Shown here one piece after another: positions 49,276-60,803 of a DNA stretch of 64,000 nt (the first letter of the stretch is position 1; each line of letters begins with the position of its first letter). The notes beneath the pieces were generated by a model. The model was given only the letters and a program-made list of their open reading frames with translations. It searched no databases and had not been told where the DNA came from. The stretch spans positions 1,488,001 through 1,552,000 of the forward strand of contig WHUZ01000006.1 in NCBI GenBank assembly GCA_015179045.1. Reading direction: 5' to 3'. A program made the position numbers and the translations under genes. The stretch comes from Kalaharituber pfeilii. Its lineage: Eukaryota > Ascomycota > Pezizomycetes > Pezizales > Pezizaceae.

Positions 49276-51519
49276 CTATGAAGGAGTATACAAAAATTTA
49301 TCGAACGAAAAGTTTAGTGGGTCATCTGCAGCAACATCCGACGGTTGCGAATCAACGTCAGTTGATTCGCTTTGCGACTGTGAATTCAAAGAATTTGCGG
49401 GCACATTCTGAACGGATGTAGTGGGTTTGTTCGGGCCCTTTGCGGTGCGTAGGAAGGTTGATGTGGTTCGATGTGCAGGACCACTCGGACGCTGTAAAGC
49501 GTTTGCGCCAATGCGCTGCAGTGGTGTCCTAAAGGTGTTTTTTGAGGGGGTCTGCTTCCGCCCATGAGCGGAAATATAGTCCAGGGTCGCCGACTTTAGA
49601 GAATAACGCTCGCGCCAGCCCTGTGCTACAATTTTGAGAACCTCATCCTCCTCCTGTTTTGGAGCAGCTTTCAATTTCTCCTTCTCATTCACAGATCTCA
49701 CAGGCGTTTTGGGAACAGCATTCTCTTTCCCGCTACCAACAGAGTGGACCAAGCGCGGCTTGGGCATGGTGTTGAAAGGCGACAAATCACGTCGGCTCTG
49801 TTTGTGTTTCGGTGTTTGGAAGAACTTGCTTCGCTCCTCTCTTGGAGTTGATCCTTCTGGCTTGTTAGGAAACTTGGGCCTCTTAGAAAGCTCTGCATCA
49901 TCGTCGTGTGTCAATGAAGACTTCCGCTTTATCAGAGGGGAAGTCTGCACCGGTTTGGATTTTGAGACATCTGTTTTGCAAGACATCTTTTTTTGCTGCA
50001 TTGATGCTGTGGGCTCTGAGCCGATCATCAGCAATGCCGTTGAACACGCTTTCTTCTGATACTTACTGAAGAATGATAGTAATGTGGTTGATGGTTTTGA
50101 CGAGGCTTGCTGCACTGTATGCTTAGGAGAAGCCCATGAGGCTTTCTTCTATGAGATGTGTCAAATTAGGACCATAGATGTTCAGAAATGTGAAAGGATT
50201 TATATACCGTAATATCTTTCGCCACACCCAATATCAAAGGCTCCTTCGTCATCGGGTGGAGCTCTCCCGAAGCAACTTTCTGGGCTATTTCTTCCTCAAT
50301 TTCTCTATTATTAGTTAGCTAAGACCCCAATAAGGAGCAATGTAGATATTCTCACGGTCCAATGAAGATTAGTTCCTCGTCAGTCAGTGAGGATTGTGGC
50401 TCTGTGCACATCACCATGCGTTTTGCGATGGGACAATAGACACGTTGGTGCTGAAATGTCAAATCCGCTCGACGGAAATTTTCTAGGTAATCAATAGGGA
50501 CGTTATATTGAGCATCGAACCGGATTGCTCTAATAATCTGGTAGACGTTAAGTAATCGCTTCTATACAAGGAAGTAAGAATCGTACCCTGTCAATCGTCC
50601 TATGTTTCCGAATCAATCGGTGCGCAGTTTTCAGGCCCATCCGCGGGATATTTTCCAAGTAGTCGCACCCGCTCAAAATGGCCATACACCGAAATTCCGC
50701 ATCAGTCCACCCAGCGAAGCTCATCTCCTTGCATTTGGTGAAGTCCTCTCGACAGATGTCAATACATTCCCCAAACTGACTAAGTTTCGTAATGAGGTTC
50801 TTGCAGCCGAAAACTAGCAGATCAGAGTCCTCTGAGATAATAGCATCAACAACCCCCATGCGCTCCAGATAGAACATTTGAGCGTCAGCTTCGTACGGCG
50901 CTACAACATATTGAATTTTTGCTTCTATGAGAGCGTCGATGAAATGTCGAGCCATTTGCGGAGTAACGTCAATAGCCTTTTGGAGTTCAAGATAAGCCTG
51001 GCTACTCTTGCCCTGTTTCAAGAGTTCTAGCCCAGCCTTTCGAGCAACTTCCCGCCGGCTGAAATAGCAGATATATTAACACAGGATCAGGTAATAGAAA
51101 ACGATTTTTGATACTCACGCAGCTCGCTCTGACTCCTCGCCGGCTTTGCTAGGAAGATAGTCCCCGTCAAATACCAAATATGGAGTAACCCCATAGTGCA
51201 ATAACATCTTGACTCGACCCATAGCAAAGTCAACATATCTATCATGTAAATATTAGCAAGCGCTGGCTGGCAGGAGAATACTATAGCCACCAACTTTGCG
51301 GTCGGCTTGCCCAGAGCAAGCTCTACGGCGCACGATATGGTTCCTCGATGGAGCCAGCCATAACCATCGACGGCAACGGTTTTGCCAGCCCAATGTTTAA
51401 TATGTCTTTCCTTCTGTATTGACTTCAAGGCCGGCAGAAGCCCTAATTTACGCATTTGGTCAACACATCTCAACTCCGGAGAAGGGTTCGGCAGCCATGT
51501 ACGTACCTGAAATTCCCAT
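49276..51519 (-). CDS. EXO1: Exonuclease 1 (RAD2/XPG family)
   Basis: A nuclear 5'-3' DNA exonuclease and flap nuclease for mismatch repair and end resection. Exons (descending): 51519-51507, 51442-51295, 51238-51119, 51058-50587, 50537-50356, 50304-50208 and 50148-49276. The product is 634 residues. The start is encoded by a 13-nt exon giving MGIS. Splicing then yields GLLPALKSIQKERHIKHWAG. Metal-binding acids sit at family positions: D30 (VDGYGWLHRG), D78 (VFDGDYLPSK), YVVAPYEADAQ, ISEDSDLLVFG and LSGCDYL. The XPG-I helix and H3TH region (GLKTAHRLIRKH) are complete. The C-terminal part is disordered, and TTLLSFFSKY resembles a PIP/PCNA-binding box. It is somewhat shorter than typical fungal EXO1. 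No breaks were seen. Confidence 0.92.
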
Positions 51520-52071
51520 AGCTGGCAGCCTCCGAGGCTTTTCTAATGCACCTGCCGCTTGGGGATAATAGGTACCTGCTCAAGTATCAAGTATGCCTGG
51601 CTCGCGTGGGGCCTCCGACAGGTGAACTTCCACCAGAACGGAGGGCTGGGTCGCGTCCAGTGTGCGGCCCTACGCGTTGATTGATTTTGGCGTGTCGCCC
51701 GCACACGCGCGCACGCACCACAATAAGACGAGACCCCACTCCGCGAGCTTGGCACTGTGGGAATCTTGGCACTTGAGATGCAACGGTGGATGACAGCCTG
51801 GGGGGGGAGACTACCAAAGAGGGAAGGGGGTACCAGAAGGTTACGGGTATTTCTTGAGGCAGAGGAGGGGCCCTCTCTGATCATTATCATCATCATCGTC
51901 GTGGATGGTTACAGTATAACTGAGTTGTTATTCTGTTCAGTCTTACAGTTGTTTCGTCGTCCTCTTAAGATATAGTAAACCGGTCTTCGCCTTGTGTCCC
52001 GATCTCTAATCCTTTTACCTTTTGTGTTCTTGTTCCCCTTCGTTGAACTTTCCCTCCCACAGCACTGACTC
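51520..52071. other. EXO1 upstream region
   Basis: Spacer between EXO1 and the TMA16-like pseudogene on the opposite strand, so it may have been a bidirectional promoter. No gene was seen. Confidence 0.5.
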
Positions 52072-52628
52072 GTGCGGAGCCTCGCTCGTGACAGCGCCGC
52101 ACTACGGCTGCAACTCTTGGCACACACCCTTTTGACTGACAGGCACGTCCGGAGACTGCGGAATATGCAGAATGTAATCCTCAATTCTCCAAAACACCGT
52201 CTTTTCTCCGCGCAGTCACTGACCTATTGTAGTGTCGCGGCTCTATTTCTTCCAAGATTACCTCAAAGAGCGCCAGCTGCCAGTGTTGACGGAAGCTCAA
52301 ATCAAGGAGCTGATACATAACTATCCTGAATCCTTCTGATAATCTTCATCTCCATACCCATTAGCCACTCTGGCCGCTGATATAGCTATGTGCATCGAGA
52401 TGACGATGAACGGGAACGATTGTCGAAAGAGCGACGCCCAGGGAGGCCGCCCTCCTTAAAGAAGACCAGCCCAAGATGCGTTTTGAGAAGGAGGATGATG
52501 AGTTCCGTACCTGATTCCGGATACCGGACCTTTCAGGCCCAGATAATGTTCAGAAATTTGTGGCTTGGGATGGCACTCATGGATTGTTGCCTTTAGTTAA
52601 ATCCACCAGAATAACTAAAGATCAATAA
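52072..52628 (+). pseudogene. TMA16-like pseudogene
   Basis: TMA16 is a small ribosome-biogenesis-associated protein of fungi and animals. Its signature is readable here: SRLYFFQDYLKERQLPVLTE, then AQIKELIHN, then YVHRDDDERERLSKERRPGR and PPS, and further on FEKEDDEFRT, IPDLSGPDNVQKFVAWDG. The gene is broken. The spacer between IHN and YVH looks like an intron, but its donor reads CT instead of GT (about 52320). A one-base shift lies at about 52460 after RPPSLK. A TGA at about 52515 interrupts the FWIPDL motif. The N-terminal exon is not convincingly joined. An alternative is assembly error, but three independent lesions favour true decay. Confidence 0.7.
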
Positions 52629-52689
52629 AAACAAACTGTACAGGAACGCAGCTTCTAATTTTCCGACATAATCAAGGGTAATGGAGCTG

Positions 52690-53944
52690 TGAAATTTGGT
52701 GAAGGGCAATGGGATGGAAGAATGTAGCAAGGAAGTGGTCATGGGAAACTCGACTATCATGACGGAATATGTAGTTGTCTCTACGCTCGAGAACGGCATG
52801 AGGGTGATTGGATTTGCGCCTGATGATGAGGAGAATCTGTATAATTGGGCGTTTGTGAGTTCCCCTCCCCCTTCCCGCATGTTGCGATTCCAATAACCTA
52901 TATGTCCCTCCTATAACTACTTTACGTATTTCTTTAAAATTTGCTCCTGCGGAAGGCAACAATGATGTGTGTCCCACCCAGAAGATGATATGCTGGATGA
53001 CACTCCTCGGCATCCTCCAAATCTACAATAGCGATTTTGCGTCCTCCATCCCTTCCCGGCGCAAGGAGTTTCGTCAGGACCGGCTTCCAGGTCCCCGCGT
53101 ATGGTCATTGCTCCGCTGAGTGAGTTCTACGGACGGAAGAAACCACTGCTGATGACGTTCGTGTGGTACATGGTGTGGACGGTTGCGTGCGAAGGGGCCC
53201 CGAATATCCTGCCGTTGGTGTTTGGGTTTCTGGCGGGGTTGGGCCCAGGTTCGCCGTTGAGCGCGGTGGGGGCGGTGAATGCGGATAGTTGGGGGGGAGC
53301 GGAGCTGAGGGGGAGGTGTAAGTGGTCTCTGTTGATGTTATATGTGTGTCCTCAGAGCAGCTTCTGGGACCTCAGCTGATAAGATGCATGGATGTTCACT
53401 TGTTCGGCCTTTTCGGAGAAACTCCGGCGTCTCCCACTTGCGTACTTTGGGACGGACTAGCATATGCGCTCTGGCTCTTCTGGCTTGAGTGGACGAGAAG
53501 GGCAAACATCCATTGGATCGTGCCGATGATGTCGGGAGTCCCGTTTGGGTTCGGGATAATTATGGCGTGTCTGAATTATACAACGGATGCGATGCGGCGA
53601 GTGCGCTGACGGCGGGGTCCATGGCGAGAAGCGTGTTTGGAGCGTCGCTCCCAGTAGCAGCAAAAAGGATGTAGGCAGCGCTTGAAGTCGGCCCCGCAAC
53701 GAGCGTGAAGGGGAGAGCGCGGGTGGGGGCTACCGTTTTTGTTTATGAATCATGTGCATGGGCGGACTTGGACGGGACGGGAGGTAGTTAACTGACGAAA
53801 AAGTGGGCGGGAACGCAAGTCCGCGCGAGGACAAAATTCTGCCAGTACCTGAAGGAGATGGACGAGAAGGCGGCAGCGGAGAAGGAGCAGAGGGCGAGAG
53901 GGGCGGCGATGGAGACGAGGTCGTGGAGCGGGGAGTTGAGATGA
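52690..53944 (+). pseudogene. MFS (DHA1, polyamine-transporter-like) pseudogene
   Basis: Scattered pieces of a fungal TPO-type transporter appear in order. The N-terminal IGFAPDDEENLYNWAF (typical D-P-E-N-P-Y-N-W box) is at about 52800-52850. LQIYNSDFASSIPS is near 53010. The loop 2/3 segment APLSEFYGRKKPLLMTFVWY, then MVWTVACEGAPNILPLVFGF, is at about 53108-53240. A late TM block, IHWIVPMMSGVPFGFGIIMA, then CLNYTTDAM, is at about 53510-53590. After a shift comes DAASALTAGSMARSVFGASL, and finally a tail like VRARTKFCQYLKEMDEKAAA ending near 53944. The pieces lie in different frames and the middle TMs are missing, so the gene is deleted and shifted. Confidence 0.7.
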
Positions 53945-54683
53945 GGAGAAAGGTGTAGAAAGGGGGGTGGGTTCGAAGGCGGTGGCGGCAGTCGTGCCGC
54001 CTGTGGAGGATTTGGGAACGGAGTAGCACGGGAAGGGTAGAGGGAAGGGAGAGGATGGCGGGGTAGGAGAAGAGGGGGTGTAGAGCGGAGGGGGTGGAAG
54101 GAGATATACTTATGTATATTGTAGCTTAGAATATATCTTGTATTCGCGATTACTCTGCATTGCTTCGGGAGGACTTGTGCAGGGGGGCTACTTATATCTG
54201 CTTTGTAATATTCTCATGTATTAGGTCAGAGTTGAGGGTAACGAACCAAACAGGCTCCAAACCACATCCCCATACTGTTACTCATCGCACCGCCCATGGA
54301 TGCCATTTCTCACCGCAACTGCAACTGCAGCCACCAACCTTGTACTTAACACACATACACACACACACACATGCACACACACACATATGCACGCTTTACA
54401 TATATAATTTCATTCCAAAGTACTTCCGTGTGCCCCCTTTTTTTTTTTTCCTTTTTTTTGTGGTATCCCATGCTAATTGTAACTACATACATCTCAGCGC
54501 AGACAAACATAAAGTCTTAATTCTGCCCACCTCTCTCTCCCCTTTCGGACTACACCTGCCACCTCTTCAGCTCCTCCTACGCCTGGGCCTTAGTGCCCAC
54601 CAGCCCGACCAGCCCTGCCAGCCCACCAGCCCTGATTCGTGTTTCCTACAGAGTTGCCAATATCCACACATGACTGAGGTTCG
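53945..54683. other. Intergenic with a CA microsatellite
   Basis: It holds an (AC)n tract at about 54352-54392 and T runs near 54440-54460. No gene is supported. Confidence 0.6.
54352..54392. repeat. (AC)n microsatellite
   Basis: A near-continuous AC dinucleotide repeat interrupted by two atgc or atac steps. Confidence 0.9.
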
Positions 54684-57600
54684 TTAACTTGTTTCAGATA
54701 TGCTTCCACCAGTAGTTCTGCAATTCTCTGTTTTTTTTTTTGCTACGGCGGCAGCAATTGCACATACATTGGTTCCCGGTTTAGAGGTCGAGGTACTTAT
54801 GGGTAGCTTTGCGAAACCATGATTGGTGCAGCAGTTTTCATGGGACACTATAGCATTGTTTGCCAACAGGACTTCCACAGTTCCTTGACAATCACTTTGC
54901 TCATGCTGCCAAGTATTTGAAGCTGCAAGCGCAAGGGCCGTGTTCCCTATATTATCGCGTCTGCTGACCTCCGCCCCTGCTGATAGCAGCTGCTTTACAA
55001 CCTCGACATGGCCCCATCTTGCAGCGCTGTGCAAGGGTGTCCACCCATCTTTACGACCTTTGTTGACCTCCGCTCCTGCTGCTAGCAGCTGCTTTACAAC
55101 CTCGACATGGCCTCCATGTGCAGCGCGGTGCAAGGGTGTCCACCCATCTTTATCATCTTTGTTGACCTCCGCCCCTGCTGCTTTACAACCTCGGCATGGC
55201 CTCCATGTGCAGCGCTGTGCAAGGGTGTCCACCCATCTTTACGACCTTTGTTGACCTCCGCTCCTGCTGCTAGCAGCTGCTTTACAACCTCGACATGCCC
55301 TTCATATGCAGCGCGGTGCAAGGGTGTCCACCCATCTTTATCATCTTTGTTGACCTCCGCTCCTGCTGCTAGCAGCTGCTTTACAACCTCGACATCCCCT
55401 CCATATGCAGCGCAGTACAAGGGTGTCCACCCATATTTACCACCTTTGTTGATCTCCGCTCCTGCTGCTAGCAGTTGCTTTACAACCTCGACATCCCCTC
55501 CATATGCAGCGCAGCGCAAGGGTGTCCACCCATCTTCATCACCTTCGTTGACCTCCGCTCCTGCTGCTAGCAGCTGCTTTACAACCTCGACATGGCCTCC
55601 ATGTGCAGCGCAGTACAAGGGTGTCCACCCATATTTACCACCTTTGTTGATTTCCGCTCCTGCTGCTAGCAGCTGCTTTACAACCTCGACATCCCCTCCA
55701 TATGCAGCGCAGCGCAAGGGTGTCCACCCATCTTCATCACCTTTGTTGACCTCCGCTCCTGCTGCTAGCAGCTGCTTTACAATGTTGCAATGACCAGCTT
55801 TCACCGCTGCCTGTAGTGTTTCAGATAATATTTCTAGTGTTTGCGCACCTCTGAGAAACAATGGTTGATACCGGACATCTATCAATGATGCAAGGAGGAG
55901 CTTTATTATCTCTGCATGCCCATTCCCTGAGGCTACGACAAGTGCTGGAGCTCTCGAACTCTCCTTCACCTTAGCTCCTGCTGCCAAAAGTACTTTAACA
56001 ACCTCAGTATGGCCATTTTCCGAAGCTATTGTGAGTGCTGACTCTGCTCTGGTATCTGCATCAAGGCCATTGGGCCTGTGGAGGAAGTTGACATCAGCGC
56101 CTGCTGCTAAGAGCTTCTTTACAACCTCAACTTGGCCGTGTTCCACTGCTAGAAAGAATGCAGCTGTTATACAAGTGGTTACTAATTTTGGTGTGCCGGC
56201 AATGGCGCGTGTCACAGAACTCTGATCTTCCGCAAGATTGACAATTGCCTCTAGGAGTTGTTCCAAAACCTGCACATGTCCATTTTGGGCTGCGCAATCC
56301 AACGCCTCAGACAGTGTTTCAGCTAAAAAATTCACTCTCTCTAGGATATAACTGATGCTTCCCACTTGTCCAGCTTTGGCAGCCTCTGTCAGTAAGGAGC
56401 TCCAATCCACTGGAGCTCCTGCAAGGACGAGTCTTTCAAAAATCAGTAGATGGCCTTCAGCACATGCAGAATGCAGTGCATTGCGCAGGTATTCTGGATT
56501 CTCCACGTGATCTGGCCCAGCTTGTAATATATGTTCAACAGTTTGTAGGTGGCCCCTTGCTGCTGCAGCCGTGAGGGCCGTTTGCTTTTCTCCTGTTTCC
56601 ATCAAGTGAAATTCAAAGTCCAGCTGTGAGCCCTTGCCGACATAGAAGCTGAGAAGATAAGGAAATCCGAGTGCAGCAGAGACTAGGAGTGGCATCTCAG
56701 AAACATAGCATTCATACTTCGTGCCAGCAGAAGCCCTAGCAAGGAAACCTTGCACATACTGAGGCGGGGAAATACCACCTGAGGCTACCTCTTCAGAGGT
56801 TAGTTGAACTAGGGCCTCATGTGAGTATTGAACTGCCCATTTAAAGCGTTCGTACTGGGAGTCATCTATGGTAAGTGAATCCGATGGCCACGGTAGTTTG
56901 ACCAGATTAAGGCCATTGAGGACCAAGTCTCTGAACCATGTCCAATACTGTTCCGGATCTGCTGATGATATGCTGGCTGGAGGGAGGTTTTTGCAATGGC
57001 TGAGCCAGTTCTCGATAACATAGTAGAACAAAGTAGACTTCTGCATCTGCGACGCTGCATCTGAGTCTGTGGGTGGCTTGGCTGATATTGGGCTAAACAG
57101 TTGCAAATTGGCACCTCGGGGGACATGTTCTCCCGAAGGGTGTTTAAGAAGCTTGCGGGAGGATGTTGATACTAAACCTGAGCGCAGTTCTGGAGGAATC
57201 CACGTAGACACAGGCATGGAGAGTATGGATCGCCTTGGTTTTGATTCTGACACAGGAGTAGCCCGTTCCAGTTGAGTTTGAAGGTCCTTGAAGTGCAAGT
57301 ATTGTAAACACCTTTTGGCCAGATGCACTTCTGTAGTTCGTGGCTCGATCCGAAATACCTCGAGGTTTTCTGGCAATTCATGTGTGTGCAGAAAGGTTAC
57401 CACAGTCGAATGTATGAAACGGACTTTTGAAGAACCACATACTGGTTCCTCTATGACTAAAAAGTTTCCACAAGCCTCAATGACCTTGTCCAGGTCTGCT
57501 GGAACACGATTTAGCCCTTGTGTTCGTGTGGTATCATCGTCCTTGATAACCACTGCCTCCACGAGTTCACGTAGTGACAACTGCCTCCTTGCTATAGTGA

Positions 57601-59920
57601 GCCACCTGAACACTTCGACTGCAATATCTTTCTTACGCTCTTTGACAATGCGCTGTAGCATCCTGATGTATGTCTCATCTAAATTGCGAGGCAATGAGCG
57701 TAATGTCTCTCGGATCTCTTCATCATTGAGCTGTCTGCTGATGTCATATATCTGTAGGGTAACCCATAGGAACCTGATTTGTGACGTTATTTATAAGGTT
57801 TGGGAATCCAGAGGTGGATATGTGTACTTACATTCCTTCAACACCACCCATCAATGCCTGCTTAATTTCCTCAACCATCCCTGGGTCTTGGATCCGCAAT
57901 CTCCCATCCTGCAATCGTTGCCTCAATGATGTGTCAATGTATCCCTCAACTTCGGGGCGCTGCTTCACATCATCAAGTGATACTGAGAAAGTACATGGAA
58001 GGTTTCTTGTCAGGTAAACCTCTGTACGGCTGGAAAGATAAACTTTGATACACCGTGGTATACTCAATAGCTTATTCAGCAATTCAAGTATCTGTGCTTG
58101 GATGTCATCATGACATTCATCGATCCCATCGAATATCAGAAATATAGTATTAGGAAGTCTGCAAGTGCGAAGGAAGAGGTCTTGCCATAAGGCTGTAGTC
58201 GGAGTGTTGTATTTGTCGACGAACTTTGCTAGATACCCTTCGAATTCTGTGGAACCATGGAAAACACAGAGTACTTGCTTGATCAAGCTTCTTATGATTT
58301 CTTCAAACTCAAGAGAACGATGCTCAGAGAAATTGCAGAAAAAGTATCCAAGGAATGTCTTTCCAGATCCACAATTGGTTTGTTGGATGCGGGTATCTAG
58401 GAGATGTTTCACCACTGCAGCTGATAAAACTGATTTCCCTGATCCCGCTGTGGTGATCAAAAGGCAATATTTATGCAGCAGTTAGTGACTTAACTATGCA
58501 TGAACCTCACGAAAGACTTAAAGAGTAAAAGTACGGATTCCATGGCACCAGAGGAGTGCGGAAGAGCAAGATTCTACCCATTCTTTATACTTGTCCATCT
58601 CATACAGCCATTCTCCTGTACATGAATAACTGACATTCAAGAAACCCAAGAATGTTTTCGTATGATCATAGTCGGAGATCCGTTTCAGTAGTTTTTGGCG
58701 TGCATCGACTGCTCAAATTCAACCCCAGTTCCATTAGTTTGGCCTTTTAGAGGGTGCAGTCAAAGGTGGTTAACAAACACTTTTTTTGAGCCTCCTGCCT
58801 TAGTTCCAGGTCCCTGGATTTCTTCCATTGCTTTAACTGATGCTCTTCATTCCCTAAATCACATAGGTGAGGATGTTAAGCTTTACAAAGAACTGAATTG
58901 TACTCAGAGAACAACATATCTGCTCAACTTACTTCTTGCACTTGCCTCTAATCTCTGTCTCCATTGTGTATTGTGAGCCCATTCCTGCAGTTCTGCATCT
59001 GCGTGCTCTTCCCACTTTGTGTTGAAGACCATCTGCCGCTGCCTCGTCTTTCTCACTTCATCTTCCCTGGCAAGAATAACTTGGTATTCCACAATCTTTT
59101 GCTGGAAAATGAGATTTTTTTCAACCTCTTGCAGTTCATCCTTCAATGGTAGCAAGAGCGCCCTGAGTATCATTGAGGTGCCTAACAATGGTATCAGCAA
59201 GCTTCTCAACATTTGTTGAATTTTGCAGTCATCATAGGCATATTTTCCAACTTACTTGACCTGCGTAAAAATGCAAGAGCATCTGTGCAGAATCGCACCA
59301 TCTGGGCATAGTACTCAAAGACTGCATCTTGAAGGCCCTGGTGCTGTGGCCACAACTCCTGAAATTCCTTGAATATGGGGCATAGAATCCCAAGCCTTTT
59401 AAATAACTTTGTAAGACAACTGAAGTATTGAACATAATTTTGAGCAGTCTGTTCCACCATGTCAATACCCAAAAATGTAGATTGGAAATAGACCGGAGTT
59501 GGCAAGTCAACATGTTAGGTGTGGTGTACTGCATACCAGCAACAAAATCTTGACACTTCCCCATACTAATGCTGAAACGCATGGACGGTGCTGAATCATG
59601 GTATCTATGATACCGGAGAATTGCTGGACTGATTGCAAAAATCCTTCACAACGTTGAAGCTTCTTCTCTGACACTTTTGCATCTTGCAAGGCTTTGGTCA
59701 GTTCTACAATATCACCTGGAGTCTGTGGTTGACTTAGAGCTTGTCTTTGCTCAGGTGATAGCAGCTTGTTGAAGGCATCAACAGCATCAACTAGATTCTC
59801 TCGCCCACTGCAAGTGACAATTTGTTAGTATCTAGATAATGGGGGGAACTCTAGCAACCTTGACTGCGCCATTTGAACTTACGTCGGTTTTTGGGCTTGG
59901 GTGCCAGGCTGCTGTGCCAT
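54684..59920 (-). CDS. NLR-like STAND protein: DUF7708-like, NACHT, ankyrin repeats (frameshifted)
   Basis: Probable fungal self/non-self recognition protein. Exons (descending): 59920-59883, 59807-59537, 59448-59261, 59204-58933, 58853-58779, 58708-58535, 58447-57832 and then 57773 onward. The N-terminus has the DUF7708-type sequence CVSALVWGSVKILLLTAQNY followed by coiled coil. A pre-NACHT linker (LKRISDYDHTKTFLG, CTGEWLYEMDKYKEW) leads into LLWCHGIPGSGKSVLSA (P-loop at about residues 341-345, rebuilt across an intron). Walker B is IFLIFDGIDE (441-450), then FLWVTLQIYDISRQL and a winged-helix-like segment. Ankyrin repeats start at about residue 935. A 10-bp deletion near 55172-55181 shifts the frame, so the current frame stops at 55094 (about 1437 residues). 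The other frame continues with ankyrin sequence to 54684. The frame of the 59204-58933 exon is also debatable. A truncated but expressed receptor or a recent pseudogene are both possible. Confidence 0.85.
54960..55800 (-). repeat. Tandem array of near-identical 99-bp ankyrin-coding units
   Basis: Nine units are marked by the motif gctttacaa at 54992, 55091, 55180, 55279, 55378, 55477, 55576, 55675 and 55774. Spacing is 99 bp throughout, except 89 bp between 55091 and 55180. Each unit encodes one 33-residue ankyrin repeat of the form VVKQLLAAGAEVN...GWTPL..AA.GG. From the protein N-terminal side, units alternate in pairs: DED/RCAA and KYGWTPLYCAA twice, then DKD/HRAA and RKDGWTPLHSAA twice. 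This indicates duplication of two-unit (198-bp) blocks. Confidence 0.92.
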
Positions 59921-60742
59921 TTGGAGAAGCAGGGGGTGATTTATATATTTTGCTACTCTGTTAAGCTTTTGGGTGTGATAGGTATGTGGTTAAGCTGAAC
60001 TTTAATGCTCGAGATATTGTGAGGTGATTTGGGTCGGGAATGCTATAGCTCGTTAAGATTGATCTTGATGATACAGATATGTTCGTCGGCGGAGTAAATG
60101 AGGCTGATTCTGTATCTCGTCGCGCAGCTTTACCAGGGTCCCACCAATTGGAAACGTTAATACTACCGCCGCCTTGCTGTAACTCTTTGGGAATGAGACA
60201 TTGAACAGCGTAACGAAAAAAAAAAAAAAAAAAAAAGAAAAATGCAATAAAAATTGCAAAAACGTGCAGAAATAATTCAAGCGTAGCTAATCAAGCCATT
60301 TACGTTGAATTGCTATCTCATGTGCCTAAGGGATAGCAAGTAATGCATACCCTCCGTAGTGCTTAGTCTCACGAAGGCGCGCTATGGCGGTCTTGGCAAG
60401 CCTCTTAGCGCCAGTGCAGGTGATGGTCCCCGAATTACCGCGATGCTAACCTCAACACCACGGAGACTGATATTATGAAGGATCTGAGTGCTGAAGTAGG
60501 AGACTGGATCAGGGTGATTAATAGACTGGCTTTTGGGTGCTGAAGAGTAGGAGATATTATATATCGAGTATGTTATGGGAAGAGCTTTTTCTTATTGACC
60601 GATGGTGCGGGGAGAAAAAAGAATCAGCCAAACACATATGGGGAGAGTGCAGAGTATGGAGCCAGAAATGGCCCGAGGGTAGGTCCGTCATTTCTAAAAT
60701 ATTGTTAGTATATATACTTGAATATAAAGTGTGATACATACC
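59921..60742. other. NLR upstream region
   Basis: It contains an A run at about 60217-60239. No gene was recognised. Confidence 0.5.
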
Positions 60743-60803
60743 TTTTTTTTTTTTTTTTTTAAATCATTACTCGCGTGCCACCCTGTGGGCTATGGCGAGC
60801 GGC
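60743..60803 (-). mobile_element. SINE-like retroposon tail (copy e)
   Basis: On the minus strand, GCTCGCCATAGCCCACAGG then GTGGCACGCGAGTAATGATT is followed by about 18 A residues (T run at 60743-60760). This is the same end as copies near 2.77 and 18.4 kb. The 5' boundary is unknown and may include the adjacent 33-bp repeats. Confidence 0.55.

Noticed and set aside
54160..54687. 175-codon plus-strand ORF
   Set aside because: Built on a CA microsatellite and T-rich tracts. No start context or motif.
55107..55793. 228-codon plus-strand ORF opposite the ankyrin repeats
   Set aside because: It is the mirror image of the 99-bp array; a period divisible by three keeps antisense frames open. It carries no independent motif.
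54960..55800. Regularly spaced repeats resembling a CRISPR array
   Set aside because: There are no unique spacers. The whole 99-bp unit is repeated and encodes ankyrin repeats in a eukaryotic gene.
57288..57929. 213-codon plus-strand ORF opposite the NLR
   Set aside because: Antisense to conserved NACHT and linker coding sequence.
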